Positions 54,003 through 63,467 are shown, counted from the first letter of the stretch. The stretch: DNA of 64,000 nucleotides from Chitinophaga rupis (GCF_900109685.1 NZ_FOBB01000002.1:676085-740084); one strand, 5' to 3'. Numbers and translations are program-made. Notes: a model not told the origin generated them from the letters alone.

Positions 54003-56213
54003 ATGACCGCACTCCGGAATTTATTACTGCTGCTGTTCTTTGTACCGCTGTATGCGTATGCACAGCAGTACAAAGTCCCCACCGGCTACGACGCTTTCCG
54101 TTCATGGGAAAGCCTGCCGCAGCAGCGCATTGGCGTACACGCGTATATGCGCAGTACTTATGCCCGCACCGGCGGTGGCTATGACGCCTCGAATTTTCTT
54201 TTTATGAATAAAGAAGATGAAAATGTAACGCTGGATGTAAAAGGCGCCGGCATGCTGTATTTTTTCCGGGCCAATCACTGGCACGGCAGCCCCTGGCATT
54301 TTGTGGTGGACGGTAAGGATAATATTGTATCTGAAACCGCTACTGCCAACCCGGTGGATGCTGTGAAAAAATTCAAAAGCACCGCGTTTATTCCCGCCGT
54401 TTCTTTCCCCGAGCCTCTAGCCTGGACCTGGGGCACCACCAAAGGCGCTAACCTGATCTGGGTTCCAATGGCCTTCCGCGATTCGCTGCAGATCGCCTAT
54501 TCCAGAACATTTTATGGCACCGGTTATTACATCTATCATCTGTATGCTGATAAGGATGCGCTTTCCAAACCATTGCGCAGCTGGAATATTGACCAAACGC
54601 CTGACCGTGATGTAACAGACCTGCTGAACCGCGCAGGTACTGATATTGCGCCGCAAAACATTAAAAAAGTACAGGGCCGGGTGAAGCTGAACAAACCGAC
54701 CGTATTGCTGGCCAGCATCACATCCGCATCTTCTTCCCTGAGAGCTTTAAAGCTTACCCTGCCGCTGGAAAAGGCAGCAGCGCTGGAACGTGTGCGGCTG
54801 CGCGTAACCTGGGACAATGCAGCGCAGCCTTCCATCGACGCTCCTTTGTGCCTGTTCTTTGGCGCAGGCACTTTTTACAACCGTGAGCAGAAAAGATATC
54901 TCGTAAAAGGCCTGCCCGTAAATATCTGTTACGACTATACGAACAATAAGCTGCAGCTGGCCTGTTATTATCCCATGCCTTTCTTTAAAATGGCCAGATT
55001 CGAGCTTAGCGGTATACAGCCGGATGCTACAGAGATCAGCTATGAGCTCCGTTATGAACGCTCAAAGATGCCTGCGAACAGGAGCGCTTATTTTCATGCC
55101 ACTTACTGCGACTTTCCGAAACCTGAGCTGGGGCAGGACATGACCTGGCTGGATACGCAAGGTGCAGAAGGCCACCAGGAGTGGTCTGGCAGTTTCCTGG
55201 GCACGTCTTTTATCTTCTCTCACAACGCCAACCTGAGCACGCTGGAAGGTGACCCGCGTTTCTTTTTTGATGACAGCCATACACCGCAGGCATATGGAAC
55301 AGGCACTGAAGAGTGGGCGGGGGGAGGCGACTACTGGGGAGGTGAGAACATGACGCTTCCGCTGGCCGGGCACCCTTGTGGGGCTACGGAAAAGAATAAG
55401 GCCGTTAATGACAAAGACCTTATTCAATCCGCCTACCGCTTTCTGCTGGCCGATCTGATGCCATTTGGCAAACGCGCCGTAATACGCTTTGAGCATAACG
55501 AAAATGTGGCGCAGGAGCATTATGAAACGGTGTGCTACTGGTATGGCCTGCCCGCTCCGTCACTGGTTAAAACCGATTCCCTGGATATTGGCCAGCCTGC
55601 TGATGAACAGCAGCACAACTATCACTCACCGCAAGCCTCTGCCGTGGACACCATCCGTTCAAGATATGAATGGGGGCCTGATACCTATCCTGCTCATGCC
55701 TGGGGCTATGATCTGCAAAACAGGCCGGGCTATAAGGAGCTGATAGGAAAGGAGATCTATCCCGCGCATGTGGAAGACGGCCGCACCACCACCGGGACCT
55801 CGGAATTCACCCTGCACCTCCGCAAAGACAATATGGGCGCACTGTTACGCAGAACGCTGGATTATGCTTATCCTAACCAGACAGCAGAAGTATTTGTTGC
55901 GGCAGCAGGATCAAACGACTGGCAAAAGGCTGGCACCTGGTACCTGGCAGGCGCCAATACCTACGTGATATCCAGGCCGCCCGGCGAACTATCGCCGCGG
56001 CAATACAAGGTGGAAACATCCAACCGCCGTTTCCGGGACGATGAGTTCCTGATTCCCGCCGCGCTTACAAAAGGCCGTGATGCCATCAGGGTAAGGATCA
56101 CCTTTGTACCCAATGCGCAGGAATTATATCCTGACCATCCGTTCCCTCATCAAAGTACATGGAGCGAAATGAAATACGACGTTTACAGTTACATTCTTCC
56201 GGCTTTTAAATGA
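54003..56213 (+). CDS. DUF2961 / GH172 family protein D (large form)
   Basis: 736 residues with a signal peptide ending near YAYAQ. The first DUF2961 part shows TLDVKGAGMLYFFRANHWHGSPW and the later part carries AYGTGTEEWAGGGDYWGG (Glu436-Glu437), the large-form variant of the GTGTED motif. The extra 350 residues around and after it (including a C-terminal sandwich with SEFTLHLRKDNMGALLRRTLDYAYPNQTAEVFV) are not found in proteins A-C. The long form is a separate subgroup of GH172-like proteins with no characterised member that I know. Ends 10 bases before the esterase. Confidence 0.88.
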   Translation: MTALRNLLLLLFFVPLYAYAQQYKVPTGYDAFRSWESLPQQRIGVHAYMRSTYARTGGGYDASNFLFMNKEDENVTLDVKGAGMLYFFRANHWHGSPWHFVVDGKDNIVSETATANPVDAVKKFKSTAFIPAVSFPEPLAWTWGTTKGANLIWVPMAFRDSLQIAYSRTFYGTGYYIYHLYADKDALSKPLRSWNIDQTPDRDVTDLLNRAGTDIAPQNIKKVQGRVKLNKPTVLLASITSASSSLRALKLTLPLEKAAALERVRLRVTWDNAAQPSIDAPLCLFFGAGTFYNREQKRYLVKGLPVNICYDYTNNKLQLACYYPMPFFKMARFELSGIQPDATEISYELRYERSKMPANRSAYFHATYCDFPKPELGQDMTWLDTQGAEGHQEWSGSFLGTSFIFSHNANLSTLEGDPRFFFDDSHTPQAYGTGTEEWAGGGDYWGGENMTLPLAGHPCGATEKNKAVNDKDLIQSAYRFLLADLMPFGKRAVIRFEHNENVAQEHYETVCYWYGLPAPSLVKTDSLDIGQPADEQQHNYHSPQASAVDTIRSRYEWGPDTYPAHAWGYDLQNRPGYKELIGKEIYPAHVEDGRTTTGTSEFTLHLRKDNMGALLRRTLDYAYPNQTAEVFVAAAGSNDWQKAGTWYLAGANTYVISRPPGELSPRQYKVETSNRRFRDDEFLIPAALTKGRDAIRVRITFVPNAQELYPDHPFPHQSTWSEMKYDVYSYILPAFK

Positions 56214-56223
56214 ATAGAGGAAT

Positions 56224-57618
56224 ATGCGTGGAATAGTTATCACAGCGCTGCTGTGCATGGCGCTTTCCGGCTACGGTAATATCCGTTTGCCCCGGATCAT
56301 CAGCAGCAACATGGTATTGCAGCAGCACGACAGTGTAAGGATCTGGGGATGGGCAGACCCTTATGAAGAAGTGACCGTAACGCCCTCCTGGAGCCGGCAA
56401 ACATACAAGGCCACCGGCTCCCGCGATGCGCGCTGGGAGCTGAAGGTGGCAACGCCTGCCGCCGGTGGTCCGCATACCATCATTATAAAAGGGAAAAACA
56501 CCATTGTATTGAATAATGTAATGATTGGTGAAGTCTGGATCTGTTCCGGACAAAGTAATATGGAAATGAGCGCAGAAAAGGGCCTGCAGGATGTGAAAAA
56601 AGAGCTGCCTTCCGCTCACCTCAACAACATCCGTTTCTTTCATATCCCAAAAACAACCGCCCCATACCCGCAGGATGATTGTAGCGGACAGTGGGCTGCC
56701 TGCGACAGTATTACGCTGCAGGCATTCAGCGCCGTGGGGTATTTTTTCGGCAAACGTTTAAGTAGGGAGCTCAATGTTCCCGTTGGTCTAATCGCCGCCA
56801 GCTGGGGCGGCACCGCGGCCGAAGTATGGACTCCGGACGGCATTGTAAACAACGATCCTGTATTAAAACAGGCAGCAACCAAAATAGTCCCCAGTGGGAT
56901 GTGCCCCAATCAGCCCGGTTATGCATTTAATGCTATGATAGCGCCGGTAACCCCTTATACTATTGCCGGCGCCATCTGGTACCAGGGAGAGAACAATACC
57001 GGCGCAGCCGGCACCTATAAACAGTTGTTCACGGCCATGATAGACAGTTGGCGGGCGGCCTGGAAAAAGGACTTTCCTTTTTACTTTGTGCAGATCGCCC
57101 CTTTCAGGTACCAGGTAAAAAACACCGGCGCCCTGTTGCAGGAAGCGCAGCTGCAAAGCGCAACGCATCATAAAACCGGAATGGTGGTAATTACCGACCT
57201 GGTGGCCGATACCAACAATGTTCACCCCGCCAACAAACATGATGTAGGGCTTCGTTTAGCCAATTTTGCGCTGGCAGATACTTATCACCGGCAGGGAATC
57301 CCCTTTCAAAGTCCGGTTTTTAGTAGCATGCGGATCCAGGGAAACAAGGCCATCATAACTTTCGATCATGCGGATAAAGGATTGGTAATAAAAGGAACAA
57401 CCGCCACAGAGTGGATGATTGCCGGTGATGATAAAATATTCTATCCGGCTGAAGTGGCGATACACCGGCATACGGTGACGGTATGGAGCAAAATGGTGAA
57501 AGCTCCTGTAGCCGTGCGTTACGGCTTCAGGGATGCAGCAATGGGCAACACTTTCAGCCGCGAAGGGCTCCCTCTTGCACCGTTCCGTACGGATAACTGG
57601 GAAGTAGGAACGAAATGA
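56224..57618 (+). CDS. Sialate O-acetylesterase-like SGNH hydrolase
   Basis: 464 residues with a signal peptide. The SGNH nucleophile is in ICSGQSNMEMS (Ser111), with the Gly and Asn blocks as GTAAEVW and IWYQGENNTGA, and the C-terminal D-x-x-H as DTNNVHPANKHDVG. These enzymes remove O-acetyl groups from sialic acid or plant glycans. Last gene of the PUL; here it most likely deacetylates the target glycan. Expected size for the single-domain plus linker form. Confidence 0.9.
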   Translation: MRGIVITALLCMALSGYGNIRLPRIISSNMVLQQHDSVRIWGWADPYEEVTVTPSWSRQTYKATGSRDARWELKVATPAAGGPHTIIIKGKNTIVLNNVMIGEVWICSGQSNMEMSAEKGLQDVKKELPSAHLNNIRFFHIPKTTAPYPQDDCSGQWAACDSITLQAFSAVGYFFGKRLSRELNVPVGLIAASWGGTAAEVWTPDGIVNNDPVLKQAATKIVPSGMCPNQPGYAFNAMIAPVTPYTIAGAIWYQGENNTGAAGTYKQLFTAMIDSWRAAWKKDFPFYFVQIAPFRYQVKNTGALLQEAQLQSATHHKTGMVVITDLVADTNNVHPANKHDVGLRLANFALADTYHRQGIPFQSPVFSSMRIQGNKAIITFDHADKGLVIKGTTATEWMIAGDDKIFYPAEVAIHRHTVTVWSKMVKAPVAVRYGFRDAAMGNTFSREGLPLAPFRTDNWEVGTK

Positions 57619-57643
57619 TTTATCCATTTATTTAATCACTTTT

Positions 57644-57672
57644 TGTATGTATAATAAATCATTTTACATACA
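57644..57672. promoter_or_regulatory. Candidate PadR operator
   Basis: TGTATGT and ACATACA (57644-57650 with 57666-57672) form a perfect 7-bp inverted repeat spaced by 15 bases, 22 bases before the PadR start. The ATGT...ACAT arms resemble PadR-family operators. A near -7 element (TACATTTA) overlaps the right arm. Confidence 0.5.
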
Positions 57673-57693
57673 TTTACGTAATTAATAACTGAG

Positions 57694-58026
57694 ATGAAGG
57701 GTTCAAATCTTGGAGAATTCGAAGAGCTGGTGCTGCTTACCATTGCTGCGTTGATGGATGAAGCATACAGTGTAGCGATATGCGACGAACTTTCGCGTCA
57801 CACAGAGCGTTCGGTGAAACTTGGTGTGGTGCATGCGGTGCTCAACCGTCTTGAAGAGAAGGGGCTTGTAAAAAGTCAGCTGGGGGAAGCAACGAAGACC
57901 CGTGGTGGCAAACGTAAAAGATTTTATGAGCTCACTATGCAGGGAAAGGAAGCATTGATCCGCGCCAAGTCGATGCGCGATCAGCTGTGGAATATGATAC
58001 CGTCGCTTATCTGGAAAAATTTGTAG
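57694..58026 (+). CDS. PadR family transcriptional regulator
   Basis: 110 residues: a short PadR with winged helix (FEELVLLTIAALMDEAYSVAICDEL, VHAVLNRLEEKGLVKSQLGE and RKRFYELTMQGKEAL) and almost no C-terminal extension. Its stop and the permease start are one base apart, so they are translationally linked. This PadR plus permease pair is common in Bacteroidota and probably controls its own operon through the palindrome at 57644. Confidence 0.93.
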   Translation: MKGSNLGEFEELVLLTIAALMDEAYSVAICDELSRHTERSVKLGVVHAVLNRLEEKGLVKSQLGEATKTRGGKRKRFYELTMQGKEALIRAKSMRDQLWNMIPSLIWKNL

Positions 58027-58027
58027 C

Positions 58028-60676
58028 ATGAAAGAGCAGCGGCAGCACCATCCTCCTTCCTGGGCACAGCGGTTTATAGAGTGGTATTGTAAGCCCGGAC
58101 TGGTAGAGGATCTTATCGGGGACCTCAATGAATACTTCGAGCGGAATGTACAGACTATCGGGCCACGTCGCGCGAAGCTGATCTACGTTATTGACGCCTT
58201 CAAGTTCTTGAGAAGCTATACAGTACGAAAACCCATACTTGTTAACTTTTTTATCAACAGGATCATGATTGGAAGCTACATCAAAACGTCCTCGCGCAAC
58301 TTAATGCGCAACAAGCTATTCTCCTCCATCAACATCATTGGCCTTGCGATCAGTATGTCCGTTGGGTTACTGCTCATTGCTTTTGTGCTCGATATGCGCT
58401 CGTACGACCGGTTCAATAGGAACGGTAAGCGGATCTATCGCATCACCAACATAGCAACGTTCAAGGGTGAGCAGGGCGGTAAGTATGCGACAACATCCAT
58501 AAAAACAGGAAAGCTTATCCGGGAGAAAATAAAGGGCATTGAAGAAGTGGCTATTATGCGCAGTAACTTTTCCCAGGATGCGCAGGTTGGCGATAATATT
58601 CTTCCTATCAAAGGCTTCTGGGCGGAACCATCCCTGTTCAGGATCTTTACATTCCCGATGCTGGAGGGCAATCCCGCTACGGCATTAAAAGATCCTTACT
58701 CGATCGTTCTTACAGAGACTGCTGCCAGAAAACTCTTCGGCAGCCAGGATGCGCTTGGCCGGATGATCAGGTTCGATACGCTTAATTACCAGGTGACTGG
58801 TGTAATGAAGGATGTTCCCTTCTTTTCGCACATCAGCTTCGAAGCCCTGGTATCGCTGTCAACGGCCGAACAGCTTAACAGGAACGATAAGAACTTCGAA
58901 GAATGGACCAACATGTGGTCGAACTTCGTGTACCTGCTGCCGTCGGAAAATGCCGACATGGCTTCCATCCGGTCGCAGCTCAACGCAATTGCAAAGGAGG
59001 AAAATCTGGCCGAAAAAGATACTAAGATCCAACTGGGGCTTCTTCCTTTATATAACATCGTGGTGGGAGAGAATCTCCGTCAATCCGAGGGTGGCCCTGG
59101 TTCCCTGGGCCCACACATGTCTCCGGTTGTGCTTTGGATACTCGGTGGCCTTGCATTCATTGTGATATTGTCTGCCTGTTTCAACTATACCAATCTTTCG
59201 ATCGCGCGTGCCATGCGCCGCTTAAAGGAAATAGGCCTTCGCAAAGCTATCGGTGCCGGGAAGAGCCAGGTACGGCAACAGTTCCTGGTGGAGGCGATCA
59301 TGATCTCCATGATAGCCCTTCTTCTTTCATTCTTCCTGTTCCTCGTATTGCGGCCGCAGCTGATAAACCTGGCTCCGGAGATGCAACGCACCGTGAAGCT
59401 GGAGCTCACTCCGGCTATGGTTGTATCCTTCATCGGTTTTTCGGTCACCGTAGGTGTTATTGCCGGCTTCATGCCCGCAATATTCTTTTCGAAGGTCAGC
59501 GCCATCAATGCGCTCAGGAATGTGTCGTCGGTGAAAGCATTCAGACATGTAACACTCAGGCGTGCTTTGGTGGTAATTCAATACACGGCCACGCTGATCT
59601 TTATAACAACAACTGCTGTTGGCTATGTGCAGTATAAAAATATCCTTTCATTCGACCTGGGATTCGATACAGAGAACATTCTGAACATTTATATGGAGGG
59701 TAATAAACCCGATGTGCTGCTTAATGAGCTGAGAGAAATGCCGCAGGTAACTGCACTATCCCGGTCGTTCATTGTTACGGGCGTTGGGAATTACTGGGGC
59801 GGCAATATGAAATACAAAGATTCGCATGACTCTGCCCTGGTTATGACCAACCACGTGGACGAAAACTATTTACCGCTGCATGGCTATAAACTTGTTGCCG
59901 GCGGAAATTTTATTTCACGGCCTGCTACAGCCGAAGCAGTCAGCGAGGTGATTGTTAACGAGCAGGTGCTGAAGCGATTCAACATAGGTTCCGGCAACCC
60001 CCGGAAAGCAATCGGAGAGCAGATCATATTGAATGGACGCAAATTGACTATTGTTGGAGTAATGCAGGACTTTCACTATGGCAAGATCGATAACCTCATA
60101 GGGCCGGTAGCATTCACGTTCTGGACACAGGAAGACGGGGCAATCATCAATGCTAAGATACAAAGTGATGATATGCCGGCAACCCTAGCCAGGATTGAAT
60201 CTGCATGGAAGAAGATTGATCCTGTTCATCCATTTAACGCTGAATTCTATGACAAAGCAATAGAAGATGCATACAGCGAATTTTCTACCATGATCAAGAT
60301 CATCGGCTTCCTTTCACTACTTGCCATTTCTATCGCGTCAATGGGATTATTCGGAATGGTGGTATTTACGACCGAGACAAGACTAAAAGAGATCAGCATC
60401 CGGAAAGTGATGGGCGCCAGCTTCGGCAACCTTGTATACTTACTGGGCCGTAATTTTATTGTGTTGCTGTCGATATCGGCATTCATTGCACTACCTGTAA
60501 CTTACCTTTTCTTCGAAAACGTTGTGCTCACCAATTTTCCATATCACACACCTGTGCAGGTCACCGAGCTGTTTGCCGGCTTGCTGGCGGTATTACTGAT
60601 CGCAATTATTATGATCGGGTCGCAGACGATGAAGGCGGCGAGGAGTAATCCTGTGGAGGTACTAAAGAGTGAATAG
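58028..60676 (+). CDS. FtsX-like ABC transporter permease with N-terminal permease prefix domain
   Basis: 882 residues of the MacB/FtsX permease family. Residues about 10-70 (PPSWAQRFIEWYCKPGLVEDLIGDLNEYFERN) are the permease prefix domain 2, a short helical module. Then TM1 (about 100-120), a MacB periplasmic domain, three TM helices (about 365-480), a second periplasmic domain and three final TM helices ending MKAARSNPVEVLKSE. No ATP-binding subunit gene is adjacent, which is the usual situation for these PadR-linked permeases. Its substrate is unknown. Confidence 0.92.
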   Translation: MKEQRQHHPPSWAQRFIEWYCKPGLVEDLIGDLNEYFERNVQTIGPRRAKLIYVIDAFKFLRSYTVRKPILVNFFINRIMIGSYIKTSSRNLMRNKLFSSINIIGLAISMSVGLLLIAFVLDMRSYDRFNRNGKRIYRITNIATFKGEQGGKYATTSIKTGKLIREKIKGIEEVAIMRSNFSQDAQVGDNILPIKGFWAEPSLFRIFTFPMLEGNPATALKDPYSIVLTETAARKLFGSQDALGRMIRFDTLNYQVTGVMKDVPFFSHISFEALVSLSTAEQLNRNDKNFEEWTNMWSNFVYLLPSENADMASIRSQLNAIAKEENLAEKDTKIQLGLLPLYNIVVGENLRQSEGGPGSLGPHMSPVVLWILGGLAFIVILSACFNYTNLSIARAMRRLKEIGLRKAIGAGKSQVRQQFLVEAIMISMIALLLSFFLFLVLRPQLINLAPEMQRTVKLELTPAMVVSFIGFSVTVGVIAGFMPAIFFSKVSAINALRNVSSVKAFRHVTLRRALVVIQYTATLIFITTTAVGYVQYKNILSFDLGFDTENILNIYMEGNKPDVLLNELREMPQVTALSRSFIVTGVGNYWGGNMKYKDSHDSALVMTNHVDENYLPLHGYKLVAGGNFISRPATAEAVSEVIVNEQVLKRFNIGSGNPRKAIGEQIILNGRKLTIVGVMQDFHYGKIDNLIGPVAFTFWTQEDGAIINAKIQSDDMPATLARIESAWKKIDPVHPFNAEFYDKAIEDAYSEFSTMIKIIGFLSLLAISIASMGLFGMVVFTTETRLKEISIRKVMGASFGNLVYLLGRNFIVLLSISAFIALPVTYLFFENVVLTNFPYHTPVQVTELFAGLLAVLLIAIIMIGSQTMKAARSNPVEVLKSE

Positions 60677-60704
60677 GGTGGCTGAGTAAACAGGACGGCA
60701 TAGA

Positions 60705-60740
60705 AAAAGACCAGGCCTAAACGGGCCTGGCCTTTTCTTT
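60705..60740 (+). terminator. Intrinsic terminator after the permease gene
   Basis: A GC-rich 7-bp stem (60711-60717 with 60724-60730), extended by a second helix after one mismatch (60705-60709 with 60732-60736), ends in CTTTTCTTTT. It lies about 30 bases after the permease stop. Confidence 0.8.
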
Positions 60741-60899
60741 TAGTGGCAGCATTGTTTTCTCTTTTTTGGTAACTCCGGCTGCTACTGCTTAAAGTAATTA
60801 TTGTGAACCTTATGGTACAAAACCCGAACCTTTTTATGCCGGGCCTGCAAAAATTAGCAGGTATTTTGTAGGGAAAATGCTTACTTAAAAAGCTTTATT

Positions 60900-61823
60900 A
60901 TGTCAGCAGTTAAGTCAAAGTTGATGGATGAGCAGCCGGTGAAGTTTATTGAGACCGGCGCACTACGAATTGCATATCTTGAATACGGTCCGGGCAATGG
61001 ATGGCCCGTGATATTGTCGCATGGATTTCCTTACGATGCGCACGCTTTTGATGAAGTCGCATTGATCCTTGCACAGGCAGGTTCAAGAGTCATAGTTCCA
61101 TACACCCGGGGATTTGGCCCGACTCAATTCATTTCCCCGCACACCATGCGTAACGGACAGCAGGCCGCCCGTGGCGCGGATATCATTCAGCTTTCCGACG
61201 CCCTGGGCCTGGTGGGGCCAATATTAGGCGGTTTTGACTGGGGAGGCAATGCTTCCTGCGTAGCAGCGGCACTGTGGCCGGAAAAAGTTGCAGGCCTGGT
61301 ATCCTATGCGAGTTACGACGTGATAGATATAGAGCAGCAAAAACATACTTTTGCACCATCACTTGAACGCGTCTGTTGGTATCAGCATCTTTTCCAGTCC
61401 GAACGCGGGCGTGAATGTCTGACAGAACATCGCTATGAAATTGGCAGGATGCTATGGAACGAATGGTCGCCTGGCTGGCAGTTTGACGAAGCATTATACG
61501 CCCGTACGGCTGCCGCTTTCGAAAATCCGGACTTCGTGGATGTTGTTATACATTGTTACCGGTTCATGCATGGCTTAGAGCCAGGCGAACCTACCCTACA
61601 ACCGCTTGAAGACCTTTTGGCCCAAAAGCCTAAGATAAAGGCGCCTACAGTGACGATCGATGGTGCAAAAGATCCGCTTAAGCCGGGCGGAACATCGGAT
61701 CATTCCGGCTTGTTCGTTGGGTTGCATGAACATATTGTTGTTGATACGGGACACAACGTGCCGCAGGAACTCCCTGGTGTATTCGCTGATGCGATCATAA
61801 AAGTTCATGGTTGGTTGTGTTAA
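60900..61823 (+). CDS. Alpha/beta hydrolase with Asp nucleophile (epoxide hydrolase/dehalogenase-like)
   Basis: 307 residues. The oxyanion motif is SHGFPYDAHAFD and the nucleophile elbow is GFDWGG with Asp113 instead of Ser, which is typical of epoxide hydrolases, haloalkane dehalogenases and fluoroacetate dehalogenases. The catalytic His is in DTGHNVPQELP. The cap (about residues 140-230) has several Trp and Tyr that could be halide- or epoxide-binding. The reaction is not certain. It is transcribed alone and converges on the next gene. Confidence 0.85.
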   Translation: MSAVKSKLMDEQPVKFIETGALRIAYLEYGPGNGWPVILSHGFPYDAHAFDEVALILAQAGSRVIVPYTRGFGPTQFISPHTMRNGQQAARGADIIQLSDALGLVGPILGGFDWGGNASCVAAALWPEKVAGLVSYASYDVIDIEQQKHTFAPSLERVCWYQHLFQSERGRECLTEHRYEIGRMLWNEWSPGWQFDEALYARTAAAFENPDFVDVVIHCYRFMHGLEPGEPTLQPLEDLLAQKPKIKAPTVTIDGAKDPLKPGGTSDHSGLFVGLHEHIVVDTGHNVPQELPGVFADAIIKVHGWLC

Positions 61824-61945
61824 TGATTGTTTATGCGGCTATTGTGTAAAAATTTTCACGCTTTAGGCTATTAACTACCATACCATGAACGCAATAAACT
61901 AATTACAATAGTTTTAACCATTAGCCAAATGTACACGCGTCTACT

Positions 61946-62554
61946 TTAAAGCAGGTCATCCTCTACCTGTTCCAGTATTATGCTCCACCAATTATTTTCA
62001 TCCTGAATAGCGGCGGCGTCGTTTTGTTTAAAGAACTGCTTCATGGCTTTAAACTCCCTTTTCTGATCAAATTTTTCCTTCCTGGGGGCTGGTGGAGCTG
62101 CTGTTCTATTCTTCATTTCCTGCAACCGTTTTAGCATTTCATCACGGGAATAGGTGGCAACAGGTAGATCTACAGCTGATTTACGCTCCTGGTATTGCTT
62201 ATAATACTGTAAAAAAGTTAAAAAGGCCGGAAGGTCAGTGTTGATAAATACCGGCGGCGTTCCTTTTTCAGTATGGATGCTAAAAACAGCTCCGGAACGT
62301 TCTTCTAAGACAATAATGCTGACGTGCTCCCATTCGTATCCTATTTGCCAATAGATCTTTCCGTTAGCCCGAAATTCCTGCAAGCTACCTGGGAGATGGA
62401 TGCCCAGCGCAATTTCTTTCGATGCTGCAGGCAATCCGTTTTCTTCCAGCCAGGTTTTTGTTGCGGCTGGCAGCTGTGCATTGCTCAGCTGTGCATCAGT
62501 AAAGGTAATTACCCCCTGCTTGTATAAATCCTGTAATTGTTCTTTGTTGATCAT
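61946..62554 (-). CDS. SUKH-superfamily-like protein (possible orphan immunity protein)
   Basis: 202 residues, soluble. The N-terminal half (INKEQLQDLYKQGVITFTDAQLSN, LPAATKTWLEENGLP, IHLPGSLQEFRANGKIYWQIGYEWEHVSIIVLEERSGAVFSI) has the layout of SUKH/SMI1-KNR4 proteins, most like the SUKH-4 group, many of which are toxin immunity proteins. The C-terminus is helical with a charged MKNRTAAPPAPRKEKFDQKREFKAMK segment and ends in a WWSIILEQVED motif. No toxin gene lies next to it. The family assignment is tentative. Confidence 0.55.
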   Translation of the reverse strand: MINKEQLQDLYKQGVITFTDAQLSNAQLPAATKTWLEENGLPAASKEIALGIHLPGSLQEFRANGKIYWQIGYEWEHVSIIVLEERSGAVFSIHTEKGTPPVFINTDLPAFLTFLQYYKQYQERKSAVDLPVATYSRDEMLKRLQEMKNRTAAPPAPRKEKFDQKREFKAMKQFFKQNDAAAIQDENNWWSIILEQVEDDLL

Positions 62555-62696
62555 AATACACTGGTATGGGCATTTAAATAATGCTTATCTCCATATTCAA
62601 AATTATGGATTACATTGGCATTTGGGTGCCTGCCGGCTAAATAATTCGCAATCGGCATCTATGCTTATCAATCAATGTTAGACGGTTCAGTCTTTA

Positions 62697-63434
62697 TTAC
62701 CAGGGCACTTCTCCCGTTTCAGGATTATTTTCTTCACTAAAGAATTTTCCGGTTGGTCCATCTTTGTCAATCAAAGCATATTTTACAATTCGCTTTCCGG
62801 CAACTTCCACACTTCCTGGCCCACGATGACCATTGAAATCCGTCTTTGTATATCCCGGGCAAACAGCGTTTATTTTGAAGTTGCTATCCCTTAGCTCGTA
62901 TGCCAAAACAACTGTATACATATTCATTGCTGATTTTGAAGAAAGATAAACAGCTCCTTTGTAGTCGTAATATTTGTATGAAGGATCGCTGTGCAAAGTA
63001 ATTGAACCTTGACTTGAACTTACATTTACAATACGGGGTTGAGAAGATTTTTTCAATAGATCAATAAATGCCTGTGTAACTCTTACGACCCCGTAAACAT
63101 TTGCATCGTATGCTGTTTTGAACTGCTCTATGGTTGAATCAAGTGCAGCTTGTGGATAGCCACCATAAATGCCAGCGTTATTGATAAGTATGTCTAACGT
63201 TTTTGTTTTCCTGCCGATCTCTGTACGGGCATTTTTTACAGATCCATCATCTGTAATGTCAAGCTGAATAGCCTCTACATTGCTTAGTCCTTCTGCCAAT
63301 AATTTATTCATGGCTGCTATGCCGTTTTCTAAATTGCGGCTGCCGAGGTAAACATAAATCCCTTTTTGAGCAAGTTGCCGTGCAACTTCAAAGCCAATGC
63401 TTTTGTTAGCTCCTGTTACTAATGCTGATTTCAT
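62697..63434 (-). CDS. Short-chain dehydrogenase/reductase (SDR)
   Basis: 245 residues, classical SDR. The cofactor motif is TGANKSIGFEVARQL, followed by NNAGIYGG, the catalytic Ser in NVSSSQGS and the Tyr-Lys of YLSSKSA, then the PGYTKTDFNGH substrate loop. Similar Bacteroidota SDRs sit next to AraC regulators, as here. NADP use is suggested by the TGANKSIG motif with a basic SRN later. The substrate is unknown; the SDR and AraC genes are 80 bases apart. Confidence 0.92.
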   Translation of the reverse strand: MKSALVTGANKSIGFEVARQLAQKGIYVYLGSRNLENGIAAMNKLLAEGLSNVEAIQLDITDDGSVKNARTEIGRKTKTLDILINNAGIYGGYPQAALDSTIEQFKTAYDANVYGVVRVTQAFIDLLKKSSQPRIVNVSSSQGSITLHSDPSYKYYDYKGAVYLSSKSAMNMYTVVLAYELRDSNFKINAVCPGYTKTDFNGHRGPGSVEVAGKRIVKYALIDKDGPTGKFFSEENNPETGEVPW

Positions 63435-63459
63435 TTTTTTTTTGTTTAAATTAATGAAG

Positions 63460-63467
63460 CAAAAGTA
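63460..63467 (-). promoter_or_regulatory. -7 promoter element of the SDR gene
   Basis: Read on the minus strand, TACTTTTG matches TAnnTTTG exactly and lies about 26 bases before the SDR start. A TTG lies upstream but at a longer than usual distance. Confidence 0.45.
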
